A stretch of DNA of 16,685 nt, taken from NCBI GenBank assembly GCA_900756545.1, contig CAAEKO010000066.1, positions 1-16,685 of the forward strand. Reading direction: 5' to 3'. Positions 6,525-13,575 of the stretch are shown in pieces; the first letter of the stretch is position 1, and each line of letters starts with the position of its first letter. Source of the DNA: Clostridia bacterium (GTDB taxonomy: Bacteria; Bacillota; Clostridia; UBA1381). Below the pieces are notes generated by a model, which had not been told where the DNA came from, ran no database searches, and worked only from the letters and a program-made list of their open reading frames with translations. The position numbers and the translations under genes are program-made.

Positions 6525-7397
6525 TTATGCGTTAAACTCCGAGAGCACTCTGCCAATATCAGCGTCAATGCAAATCGACTGCCGTTCTATTTGCTCAGGA
6601 CAGACTGCCATACCCATATTAATACAAGCATAGGTTGCATTTTTATTTCGCGCCGTCATTTGCCAGAACGGGTATTTTATAATTGCAGGCGTATTCGCTC
6701 CAACACCTAATTCAAGGAAAAGTATATCCAGATCCTTATACCTGGGTACAAAATTATTGTACTGCTCCGCAGCTCGATACCAGCCTTCATCTTGAACAAA
6801 TCTGTCATCACACCGTAAGTTCATCGTCATTGGCGCACCGCAAACGGGACATTTCGGAATAAGCTCCGTTGGAATTTTCATATTTTTCTGCTCTGATACC
6901 ATTTGGCGTACGATTTTCTCATTATCATAGGTTTTATTATGGCACGCTTTTGAACACTGCCACAATCCATAATCACCCTGTGTATAGAAAAGGCGTTTTT
7001 TTTCAAATCCCGCAAGCTGAAATTGATGATCTACATTTGTTGTCAGTACAAAATAATCCTTACCTCGAACCAGTTCCAGCAAATCTTTATACGGTTTTCC
7101 GATTGTTACCTCATAGCGGTTTATAAGTATCTGTCTTGACCACCACGCCCAATATTCTTCAAGTGTTTTATACGGATAGAACCCGCCCGAATACATATCC
7201 ATAATTCCGTACTTTTCTTTAAAATCCAAAAAATATTTATCAAAGCGTTCACCCGAATAGGTAAGTCCTGCCGATGTGGAAAGTCCGGCGCCCGCACCGA
7301 TAAGAATTGCCTCAACCGTTTCAATTTTTTCCTTTAATTCATTGATATTATCCGAGTAATTTTGTGTAGATTTTTTTGTCCTTGTCCTTAAAAACAT
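6525..7397 (-). CDS. Class M sirtuin (SirTM), probable protein ADP-ribosyltransferase
   Basis: This is a 290-residue Sir2-family protein. The NAD-binding motif is GAGAGLSTSAG (34-44) and the second is TTNVDHQF (119-126). At the place of the catalytic HG of ordinary sirtuin deacylases it reads QG (140-141), the substitution seen in macrodomain-linked SirTM enzymes, which transfer ADP-ribose to protein rather than deacylate. A zinc module is visible as C148/C152 and C183/C186. In streptococci and staphylococci the known target is a lipoylated GcvH-like protein, with LplA2 nearby; neither is in this window. It overlaps the macrodomain gene by 50 nt, with AAAGGG about 10 nt before the ATG, so the two are translated together. 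The partner presumably removes the modification. Confidence is high for the family, moderate for activity. Confidence 0.9.
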   Translation of the reverse strand: MFLRTRTKKSTQNYSDNINELKEKIETVEAILIGAGAGLSTSAGLTYSGERFDKYFLDFKEKYGIMDMYSGGFYPYKTLEEYWAWWSRQILINRYEVTIGKPYKDLLELVRGKDYFVLTTNVDHQFQLAGFEKKRLFYTQGDYGLWQCSKACHNKTYDNEKIVRQMVSEQKNMKIPTELIPKCPVCGAPMTMNLRCDDRFVQDEGWYRAAEQYNNFVPRYKDLDILFLELGVGANTPAIIKYPFWQMTARNKNATYACINMGMAVCPEQIERQSICIDADIGRVLSEFNA

Positions 7398-8118
7398 TAA
7401 ATATCACCCTTTCTATTTTGGAATATTTTAAATATTCCGTAACGGTACTTACCGCAATTTCCGCTGCCTTCTCGTTTGGAAAGTGAAACTCTCCTGTAGA
7501 AATACAGCAGAATGCAATTGACTTTATATTGTTTTCCTCCGCCTTTTTCAAGCACGCGATATAACAGGATTTCAGTAGCTCACAGTCTCTTTCTGTCAAT
7601 CTGCCATGAACAATTGGGCCAACGGTGTGAATGATATAATCGCAGGGTAGATTATACGCACCTGTGATTTTCGCCTGTCCTGTCGGTTCCGCATGCCCTT
7701 GCTCACGCATCAGCCTGTCACATTCTGCGCGCAGTTGAACTCCGGCAGAGGTATGAATTGCATTGTCAACACAGCCGTGGCATGGAACAAAACATCCAAG
7801 CATTGCGCTGTTGGCGGCATTTACAATCGCGCCGCATTTCAGCGTTGTAATATCCCCCTGCCATATATACAGCTTGTCGCGGATAGGGACAAGTGTATTT
7901 ACATCTGTGATGCCTTTATCCACTGTTTCATTCTGTAAATATTCGTCTTGAATTTTCAAAAACTTCGCTGTAACAGGTTTTGGCGCACGTATATTCATAA
8001 ACGAGCGCAACAACTGTTTTTGTTCTGCAATGCTGTTTGGAATTTTCATATCCAAATAACGCGCGGATTCTTTTATTAAATAATCCAATAAAAAATGTAA
8101 TCTTTCATTCTGTGACAT
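7348..8118 (-). CDS. Zinc-type macrodomain protein-ADP-ribose hydrolase
   Basis: This 256-residue protein has a helical N-terminal region (about 1-80) followed by a macrodomain. Visible motifs are GDIT (88-91), VNAAN (99-103), and PCHGCVDNAIHTSAGVQLR (112-130), which contains the C-H-x-C zinc site near the active site. The phosphate-binding STGEFHFP loop is at 207-214. Zinc-type macrodomains paired with SirTM cleave ADP-ribose from the protein that the sirtuin modifies, making a reversible switch. It is the first gene of its operon; GAGG lies 8 nt before the ATG. Its leader of about 130 nt carries a hairpin and a possible short reading frame. The promoter's -35 box is inside a candidate HxlR operator. 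No signal peptide; cytoplasmic. Confidence 0.92.
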   Translation of the reverse strand: MSQNERLHFLLDYLIKESARYLDMKIPNSIAEQKQLLRSFMNIRAPKPVTAKFLKIQDEYLQNETVDKGITDVNTLVPIRDKLYIWQGDITTLKCGAIVNAANSAMLGCFVPCHGCVDNAIHTSAGVQLRAECDRLMREQGHAEPTGQAKITGAYNLPCDYIIHTVGPIVHGRLTERDCELLKSCYIACLKKAEENNIKSIAFCCISTGEFHFPNEKAAEIAVSTVTEYLKYSKIERVIFNVFKDKDKKIYTKLLG

Positions 8119-8162
8119 AATATCAACCTCTTTTCTCCACAGCTTCGGCAGGTAACTGGCAA

Positions 8163-8180
8163 CCCGTTATCCTCCACGGG
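8163..8180 (-). promoter_or_regulatory. Leader hairpin displaying a Shine-Dalgarno-like loop
   Basis: In the macrodomain mRNA leader CCCGT (8180-8176) pairs with ACGGG (8167-8163), and the 8-nt loop contains GGAGGA. A TTG codon follows at 8162 and opens a 28-codon frame ending at 8076, past the macrodomain ATG at 8118. This might be a leader peptide with a CRSC motif, but translation is unproven. Confidence 0.35.
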
Positions 8181-8253
8181 TGCTATTACGGTCGAGTGTA
8201 TATCCTCCTGTATCATTCTAAAAAAATCTATTGTCTGTATAATCTTTAGCTCT

Positions 8254-8282
8254 ATTATAAAACCTCATACTCTCTCTGTAAA
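8254..8282 (-). promoter_or_regulatory. Promoter of the macrodomain-sirtuin operon
   Basis: On the minus strand TTTACA (8282-8277) and TATAAT (8259-8254) are 17 nt apart. This is the same layout as at 6285-6313, again with the -35 box inside the conserved operator element. Confidence 0.82.
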
Positions 8283-8310
8283 GTACGCACAATATTGTGC
8301 CGTAGTTACC
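8276..8310. promoter_or_regulatory. Candidate HxlR operator, copy B
   Basis: CTGTAAAGTACGCAC (8276-8290) and GTGCCGTAGTTACC (8297-8310) flank a 6-nt spacer AATATT. The two blocks match copy A exactly. It overlaps the -35 box of the macrodomain promoter and lies just upstream of the hxlR promoter, so a single site could control both directions. Confidence 0.77.
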
Positions 8311-8322
8311 AAGAGGAAACTA
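8303..8322. promoter_or_regulatory. Palindrome between the divergent promoters
   Basis: TAGTTACC-AAGA-GGAAACTA is a near-perfect inverted repeat with one mismatch. It overlaps the right half of operator copy B and ends 3 nt before the hxlR -35 box. A further TAGTTTC at 8379-8385 mirrors the GAAACTA arm downstream of the promoter, consistent with autoregulation. Confidence 0.6.
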
Positions 8323-8324
8323 GC

Positions 8325-8353
8325 TTGACAAACAGCAGCAAATAATTTATAAT
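8325..8353 (+). promoter_or_regulatory. Promoter of the HxlR-family gene
   Basis: Perfect TTGACA (8325-8330) and TATAAT (8348-8353) are separated by 17 nt, giving a 5' UTR of about 57 nt. A consensus promoter this strong is usually held down by a repressor; the neighbouring palindromes suggest the gene product itself. Confidence 0.88.
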
Positions 8354-8416
8354 GGAAACATAGTTTTAATATTCTGTTTAGTTTCAAAAAGATACATATA
8401 GAAAGGATAAGGATTT

Positions 8417-8740
8417 ATGAGAAAAGAACTACCTGCCTGCCCCGTAGAAACAACGCTTATGTTGATTTCCGACCGTTGGAAGGTGCTTATTATCCGCGAC
8501 CTGCTCAATGGAACAAAGCGTTTCGGAGAATTGAAGAAATCAGTTGGAAATATCTCGCAAAAGGTATTGACCGCTAATTTGCGCGCAATGGAGGAAGACG
8601 GTCTTTTAACGCGCGAGGTTTTCCCTGAGGTGCCGCCGCGTGTGGAATATACGCTGACGGAAACAGGATACAGCTTAAAACCTATCCTTGACTCGATGAC
8701 TGATTGGGGAACGGCTTATAAAGCAAAAAATGTGCAATAA
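8417..8740 (+). CDS. HxlR-family transcriptional regulator
   Basis: This 107-residue protein is a winged-helix DNA-binding regulator of the HxlR/YodB type. The family signature is clear: CPVETTLMLISDRWKVLIIRDLL (8-30), then GTKRFGEL (32-39), ISQKVLTANLRAMEEDGLLTRE (46-67) as recognition helix region, and the wing PPRVEYTLTETG (73-84). C8 sits where YodB, CatR and HypR have the redox-active cysteine that senses quinones, diamide or hypochlorite, and it is the only cysteine in the protein. Length is typical. AAGGA precedes the ATG. It is divergent from the macrodomain-sirtuin operon and is the likely binder of the shared operator elements, making it the local switch for an electrophile or oxidant response. 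The signal it detects is inference. Confidence 0.92.
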   Translation: MRKELPACPVETTLMLISDRWKVLIIRDLLNGTKRFGELKKSVGNISQKVLTANLRAMEEDGLLTREVFPEVPPRVEYTLTETGYSLKPILDSMTDWGTAYKAKNVQ

Positions 8741-8824
8741 AACAAAGGAGTATGTAACAGCAATTGTTATGACAATATTCCTGTTTTTTGGGGAACATTA
8801 CCGTTGTTATTATTAAACAAAAAC

Positions 8825-8861
8825 AGTGAAACGGCATAGTATAAAACTATGCCGTTTCACT
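8825..8861 (-). terminator. Terminator of secDF, possibly shared with hxlR
   Basis: A perfect 16-bp stem (8825-8840 with 8846-8861) closes a 5-nt loop. On the minus strand it is followed by GTTTTTGTTT, a good T tail, 31 nt after the secF stop. On the plus strand the tail is poor, so it is only a weak candidate for ending hxlR. The 84 nt between the hxlR stop and this hairpin hold no supported gene. Confidence 0.87.
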
Positions 8862-8892
8862 CATTATAGCATCCTTGCGCACCTGTTTTAAA

Positions 8893-9792
8893 TTATTTCT
8901 GTTTCTTCGCTTCTATGTCAGCTTCTTTCCAAGCTGCCCAGAAAGGACTGGCGATAAAGATAGAGCTGTACGCGCCGGCAATTACACCAATAATCAGCGG
9001 GAATGCAAATTCCTTGATTGCCGTTACGCCAATTATATACAGAAGAATAATCGTAATCAGGGTCGTGATCGTTGTATTGATAGTACGGCCCATGCTTTCC
9101 GTAATACTCCTGTTCACCACTTCGGAAACCGTACCGGAGCGTTTTGCGTTAAAGCCGCGCATATTCTCACGGATACGGTCAAATACAACAATGGTGTTGT
9201 TGATAGAATACCCAATTACAGTCAGCATAGCTGCAATAAACGTAGTGTTCAGCGGCGTGTAGAAAATCGCATAAACCGCCATCATGACCAAAATATTCAG
9301 CGCCAGAGACAGCACCGCCATGATTGCGGAACGCCACTCGAAACGGATCGCGATATACGCCAGAATACAGATAATGGCAATCAGCGTAAATACAAACGCC
9401 TTTTTCTGCACCTGATTACCAAAGCTTGCGGAAGCGCTGTTCACAGACATAGGGCTGTCTGCTGTCAGGCTGTATTTTTCCTTCAGCGCCTGAAATATCT
9501 CGTCCTTCTTGGATTCGTCAATAGGCTGTGTTTTGATGGTTGCCTTTGTGCCATCCATACCAGACTTTTGTACGATAATTGGGGTCACACCTGTTTTTTC
9601 CTCCAAATATTGTGAAACCTCCTGATTGTCAAAGGTACCCTGCATATCGACCTGCATACGGATACCGCCCATAAATTCAATATCAAAATTGAAGCCGCCT
9701 CTTACAAAATACATCACAATCCCTGCGATGATGATAAGCAGCGGAAGAATCAAATATTTTACTTTATTGCTCGTAACATTCATTGTTTTCAT
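8893..9792 (-). CDS. secF: Protein translocase subunit SecF
   Basis: This 299-residue membrane protein is the SecF half of the SecDF complex, which uses the proton gradient to help pull secreted proteins out of the SecYEG channel. It has one N-terminal membrane helix (about 12-30), a periplasm-side-equivalent domain beginning FDIEFMGG (36-43), and a cluster of five membrane helices (about 131-285). The conserved GYSINNTIVVFDRIREN motif is at 194-210. The ATG at 9792 has AGGAGGTG 9 nt upstream; the GTG four codons earlier lies in that ribosome binding site. It follows secD by 18 nt in the same operon. Length and motifs are normal for the split Gram-positive clostridial form. Confidence 0.96.
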   Translation of the reverse strand: MKTMNVTSNKVKYLILPLLIIIAGIVMYFVRGGFNFDIEFMGGIRMQVDMQGTFDNQEVSQYLEEKTGVTPIIVQKSGMDGTKATIKTQPIDESKKDEIFQALKEKYSLTADSPMSVNSASASFGNQVQKKAFVFTLIAIICILAYIAIRFEWRSAIMAVLSLALNILVMMAVYAIFYTPLNTTFIAAMLTVIGYSINNTIVVFDRIRENMRGFNAKRSGTVSEVVNRSITESMGRTINTTITTLITIILLYIIGVTAIKEFAFPLIIGVIAGAYSSIFIASPFWAAWKEADIEAKKQK

Positions 9793-9810
9793 TATAATCC
9801 GCACCTCCTA

Positions 9811-11079
9811 TCATTTGCAGAACAGCTTACGGTTTTTAATGTTCAGCTGTACAAGTTGTTTTAAAAGCAGCTTTGTAATAACGATAGCCGTAAACATACT
9901 TACGATAACGCCAAGACCCAATGTTACTGCAAAGCCGCGGATCGTACCGATCCCGGACAGATATAGCACGACGCAGGTGATGATGGTCGTAATGTTAGAA
10001 TCCAAAATTGCGGAAAAAGCCTTGGAGAAGCCGGCGTCTACGGAAGCCTTAATGGTTTTTCCAATCTTAAGCTCTTCTTTCATGCGTTCAAAGATAATAA
10101 CGTTGGCGTCAACGGCCATACCGATAGACAGGACGATACCTGCAATACCGGAAAGGCTCAGGTTTACCCGGGCAATTCCCAGAACAAGAGCAATAATGCC
10201 CACATATAATGCCAGCGCCAGATCTGCGATCAAACCGGGAACACGATATATGATAATCATGAAAATCATGATCAACAGGATACCGATACCAGCGGCCAGC
10301 ATACTCAGCGGCAGTGCGTCTGCGCCCAGCTCAGCGCCGATGGTTTCCTGAGAGATCTTCGTCAGTTTAAACGGCAAAGCGCCAGATTTGATCTGGTTAG
10401 CCAGAGTCTGCGCAGATTCCACTGTAAAACTGCCGGAAATAACACAAGTTTCAGAGTTGATTTCCTCTTTGACTGACGGTGATGAAATTGTTTTATCATC
10501 CATAACAATAGAAATATAGTTTTTCCCCTCAGCAGAAGTTGCCGCAGCGGCTTTCGTTGCGTCCGCAAACTTTTGGCGCGCCTCGCTTGTCAGGGTGATT
10601 TCAACATACGGCTCAGACGCACTATTCTGAGATACAGCCCCGTACTTATACTTTGCGTCCTTAATATCCGTAGCGCCATCCAAAACATCATTGCCATCAG
10701 CGTCCTGGAATTTTAGCTGTGCTGTAGAGCCTAAAAGTTCAGCCGCACTATCCGTATCAAACAGAGACGGAATTTCAACGGTAACCTGCCCCGAATCGCC
10801 TTTACTGATCCGCGCTTCTGTGTAGCCCGCATTTGACATACGGCTGCCGAAAATTGTCGTTACAACATCCATTTGTTCATCGGTAGGGTTGTCCGCATCA
10901 GCCTGAAACGTGATGACCGAACCTCCCGCCAAATCGATACCCTTTTTGATACCCTTTTCTTCATCGAATACACCCTTATAATTCACGCCGACAATTTCCA
11001 ACCCAAAAAAGGCTATATAATTCAGCGCAACGGCAAGTATTACCATGAAAATAAGAATAACAGTACTCTTTTTCTTCAT
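9811..11079 (-). CDS. secD: Protein translocase subunit SecD
   Basis: This 422-residue membrane protein is the SecD partner of SecF. A membrane helix at about 5-25 is followed by the GIDLAGG motif (47-53), the extracytoplasmic P1-type domain (about 55-235), and five further membrane helices (about 255-405) with GMAVDANVIIFERMKEEL at 320-337, which contains the aspartate used for proton coupling. The extracytoplasmic domain is shorter than in proteobacteria, as usual in Firmicutes. I favour the ATG at 11079 (AAAGGA 12 nt upstream) because the alternative ATG at 11091 directly abuts that ribosome binding site. It is the first gene of the secD-secF operon and has its own promoter at 11125-11153. 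Confidence 0.96.
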   Translation of the reverse strand: MKKKSTVILIFMVILAVALNYIAFFGLEIVGVNYKGVFDEEKGIKKGIDLAGGSVITFQADADNPTDEQMDVVTTIFGSRMSNAGYTEARISKGDSGQVTVEIPSLFDTDSAAELLGSTAQLKFQDADGNDVLDGATDIKDAKYKYGAVSQNSASEPYVEITLTSEARQKFADATKAAAATSAEGKNYISIVMDDKTISSPSVKEEINSETCVISGSFTVESAQTLANQIKSGALPFKLTKISQETIGAELGADALPLSMLAAGIGILLIMIFMIIIYRVPGLIADLALALYVGIIALVLGIARVNLSLSGIAGIVLSIGMAVDANVIIFERMKEELKIGKTIKASVDAGFSKAFSAILDSNITTIITCVVLYLSGIGTIRGFAVTLGLGVIVSMFTAIVITKLLLKQLVQLNIKNRKLFCK

Positions 11080-11124
11080 TTGAATTACCATTCCTTTCTA
11101 AAAAATAATAAAGCATACTTTGAT

Positions 11125-11153
11125 ATTATACAACGCAAAAGGCGCTTAGTCAA
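11125..11153 (-). promoter_or_regulatory. Promoter of secDF
   Basis: On the minus strand TTGACT (11153-11148) and TATAAT (11130-11125) are 17 nt apart. It is divergent from the rnr promoter; the 100 nt between them (11154-11253) are very AT-rich and otherwise featureless. Confidence 0.85.
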
Positions 11154-11253
11154 GATATTTATGCTTTTTTTACAAATAAATTATTTTTTTAACCTATATA
11201 TTGTGTATATGTCTGCCATATGCGTAAAAAATAAAAACGTAATGAAATAATGG

Positions 11254-11282
11254 TTGTCACCTGACAAAATCTATGATAAGAT
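11254..11282 (+). promoter_or_regulatory. Promoter of rnr
   Basis: TTGTCA (11254-11259) and TAAGAT (11277-11282) are 17 nt apart, giving a leader of about 20 nt before the rnr ATG. This also argues against the longer in-frame TTG start at 11254, which would lie inside the promoter. Confidence 0.65.
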
Positions 11283-11307
11283 AAAAGAAAATTTCAGGAG
11301 AACATGC

Positions 11308-13575
11308 ATGGATAGAAAAGAGCGTATTTACGCATACATGAAAAGCAAAGACTATATTCCCCTGCGGCTGGAGGAGCTTGCCGCCGTATTAGACGTGCCG
11401 CAGACGGATATGGCGGACTTTACCCATCTTCTGGACGAGCTTCTTAATGAAGGAAAAATTTTTTTGACTAAGCGGAAACGATTTGAGGCTTCTCAAAAAC
11501 AGGGCCTAGTAGCTGGAGATCTCCGATGCAGCGGATACGGCTTTTTTGGGTTTGTTACACCGGATGGTGCAGGCACGGATGACGTTTATGTCCATGGCGA
11601 TAAGCTGGGCGGCGCACTGAATGGCGACCGGGTTCTTGTACAGGTAGACGGCGCAGACGCCCGCACAGGCCGCCGGGAGGGGCATGTGCTCCGTATTCTT
11701 AACCGCGGCAACACACAGCTTACCGGCGTAATCGAAAAAAATAAGGACGGAACATTCCACATCAAGCCAGATTCCCTGCGCATATATGCCAAGCTCCTTG
11801 CGCCTGCGGCTGACGCGCCGGACGCAAAACCTGGCGACCGGGTTCTGACAGGAATCACCGGCTACGAAAAAGACAGCAAGTTAACAGGGCGTATCTTGAA
11901 AATACTGGGCGACGCCGCCTCCCTGAAAAGCAATATTGACGCAATTTTGTTTACTGCCGGTATACAGCAGGAATTTGCTCCTGAAACCTTGGAGCAGGCC
12001 GGAAATATTTCACAGGAAATATCCCCCGCTGACTTGGAAGGCCGGCTGGATCTCCGTGATAAGCTGACCTTTACGATCGACGGCAGCGACGCCCGGGATT
12101 TTGACGACGCTGTTTCTATTGATATTTTGGATAACGGCAATTATTCGCTGGGCGTCCACATTGCAGACGTGACCCATTATGTCACTCCCGGCTCTCCTTT
12201 AGACAAGGAAGCTTTTTTGCGGGGCACCAGCGTATATCTTCCTGACCGGGTAATCCCGATGCTTCCCGTCGTGCTGTCCAATGGAATATGCAGTCTGAAT
12301 CCCCATGTAGATCGGCTCACGCTTTCTGTTTTTATGGAAATCAATAAAAATGGAGATACCGTTTCCTTTTCTTTGAAAAAATCCGTAATCCGCTCCGCCG
12401 AAAGGATGACCTATGATGACGCGGCTGCGCTTTTAGCCGGCACAGATGAAACACTAACAAACCGTTACGGGACAATTTTGCCTATACTAAAGCAAATGGA
12501 AGAGCTGGCGGCAATCCTTCACCATCGCCGTGAGGAACGGGGCAGCATCAATTTCGATTTCCCAGAATCCAAGATCATTGTAGACGATGGCGGCGAACCC
12601 GTCAGTATTGTCCGGGCGGAACGAAAAATTTCCCATAAAATCATTGAAGAATTCATGCTGCGAGCCAACGAAACTATCGCTGAATATGCCTTCTGGTCGG
12701 AGCTTCCCTTTGTTTACCGTGTACACGAAGCGCCAGACTCGGAAAAAATTCGCGATCTGAACCGCTTTGTGTCTAATTTCGGGCTGGGCGTAAAGGGAAA
12801 ATTCGATCAGGATAATCCCATCCGTCCTAAGGCCATCCAGCAGCTTTTACAGGCAGTAGAGGGTATGAATGAGGAACATATGATCTCTGTGTATGTACTT
12901 CGTTCCCTGATGAAAGCGGAATACAAGCCGGAAAATACTGGTCATTTCGGCCTGAGCGCAAAATACTACTGCCACTTTACCTCCCCGATCCGCCGATATC
13001 CTGACCTGGCCATCCACCGGATACTAAAGGATTTCCTGGAGGAAGGAAATATTCCAGGGAAATATGAAACCTTTGCGGAAAAAGCATCTAAGCATTCCAG
13101 CGAAATGGAACGTACCGCGGAGGAGGCCGAGCGTGATACAGACGATCTGATGAAAACCTATTACATGGCTCAATTTATCGGGGAATCTTTCCCGGGAATT
13201 ATTTCCGGAATCATGAACTTCGGGATTTTTGTGGAATTAGAAAATTCTGTAGAAGGCCTGATCCGTCTTGAAAACATGAAAGATGATTTTTATGTTTTTG
13301 ATGAAAACCAGCGGTTGATCTGCGGCGAAAGGACGGGCCGTACCTACAGGATTGGAGACAGCCTGGACGTGACGCTTGTCAATGCGGATATATTGTCTCG
13401 CGCTATCGACTTTATTCCTACACGGGATGCAACGGAAAAGAATATGGATGCTATGCGCAGAAAAAGCCATCGAAAGCTTTTAGAAAAAGACCGACAGATT
13501 CAAACCCAGAAACACACAAAACATCATTCAGCAAGGAGAAGAAGAAAACGCCATGGAAAAAACGGAACAGTTTGA
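11308..13575 (+). CDS. rnr: Ribonuclease R
   Basis: This 755-residue 3'-5' exoribonuclease degrades structured RNA and takes part in mRNA decay and rRNA/tRNA quality control. Domains in order: N-terminal helix-turn-helix (about 1-58), cold-shock-type OB folds (about 65-205) with GYGFFGFVTPD (76-86), the RNB catalytic domain (about 250-575) with DGSDARDFDDAV (258-269) supplying the metal-binding aspartates and HFTSPIRRYPDL (556-567), an S1 domain starting near FPGIISGIMNFGIFVELE (628-645), and a lysine/arginine-rich tail. The ATG at 11308 has AGGAG 7 nt upstream. The usual smpB and secG neighbours are absent here; instead the last 23 nt overlap the next gene, a THUMP methyltransferase, so the two are probably cotranscribed. 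Confidence 0.97.
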   Translation: MDRKERIYAYMKSKDYIPLRLEELAAVLDVPQTDMADFTHLLDELLNEGKIFLTKRKRFEASQKQGLVAGDLRCSGYGFFGFVTPDGAGTDDVYVHGDKLGGALNGDRVLVQVDGADARTGRREGHVLRILNRGNTQLTGVIEKNKDGTFHIKPDSLRIYAKLLAPAADAPDAKPGDRVLTGITGYEKDSKLTGRILKILGDAASLKSNIDAILFTAGIQQEFAPETLEQAGNISQEISPADLEGRLDLRDKLTFTIDGSDARDFDDAVSIDILDNGNYSLGVHIADVTHYVTPGSPLDKEAFLRGTSVYLPDRVIPMLPVVLSNGICSLNPHVDRLTLSVFMEINKNGDTVSFSLKKSVIRSAERMTYDDAAALLAGTDETLTNRYGTILPILKQMEELAAILHHRREERGSINFDFPESKIIVDDGGEPVSIVRAERKISHKIIEEFMLRANETIAEYAFWSELPFVYRVHEAPDSEKIRDLNRFVSNFGLGVKGKFDQDNPIRPKAIQQLLQAVEGMNEEHMISVYVLRSLMKAEYKPENTGHFGLSAKYYCHFTSPIRRYPDLAIHRILKDFLEEGNIPGKYETFAEKASKHSSEMERTAEEAERDTDDLMKTYYMAQFIGESFPGIISGIMNFGIFVELENSVEGLIRLENMKDDFYVFDENQRLICGERTGRTYRIGDSLDVTLVNADILSRAIDFIPTRDATEKNMDAMRRKSHRKLLEKDRQIQTQKHTKHHSARRRRKRHGKNGTV

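Noticed and set aside
8741..8812. AAAGGAG followed by ATG-TAA right after hxlR, and a 15-codon frame beginning at the next ATG.
   Set aside because: The first is a start-stop with no spacing to the ribosome binding site and the second has no ribosome binding site. It may be a remnant, but nothing supports a gene.
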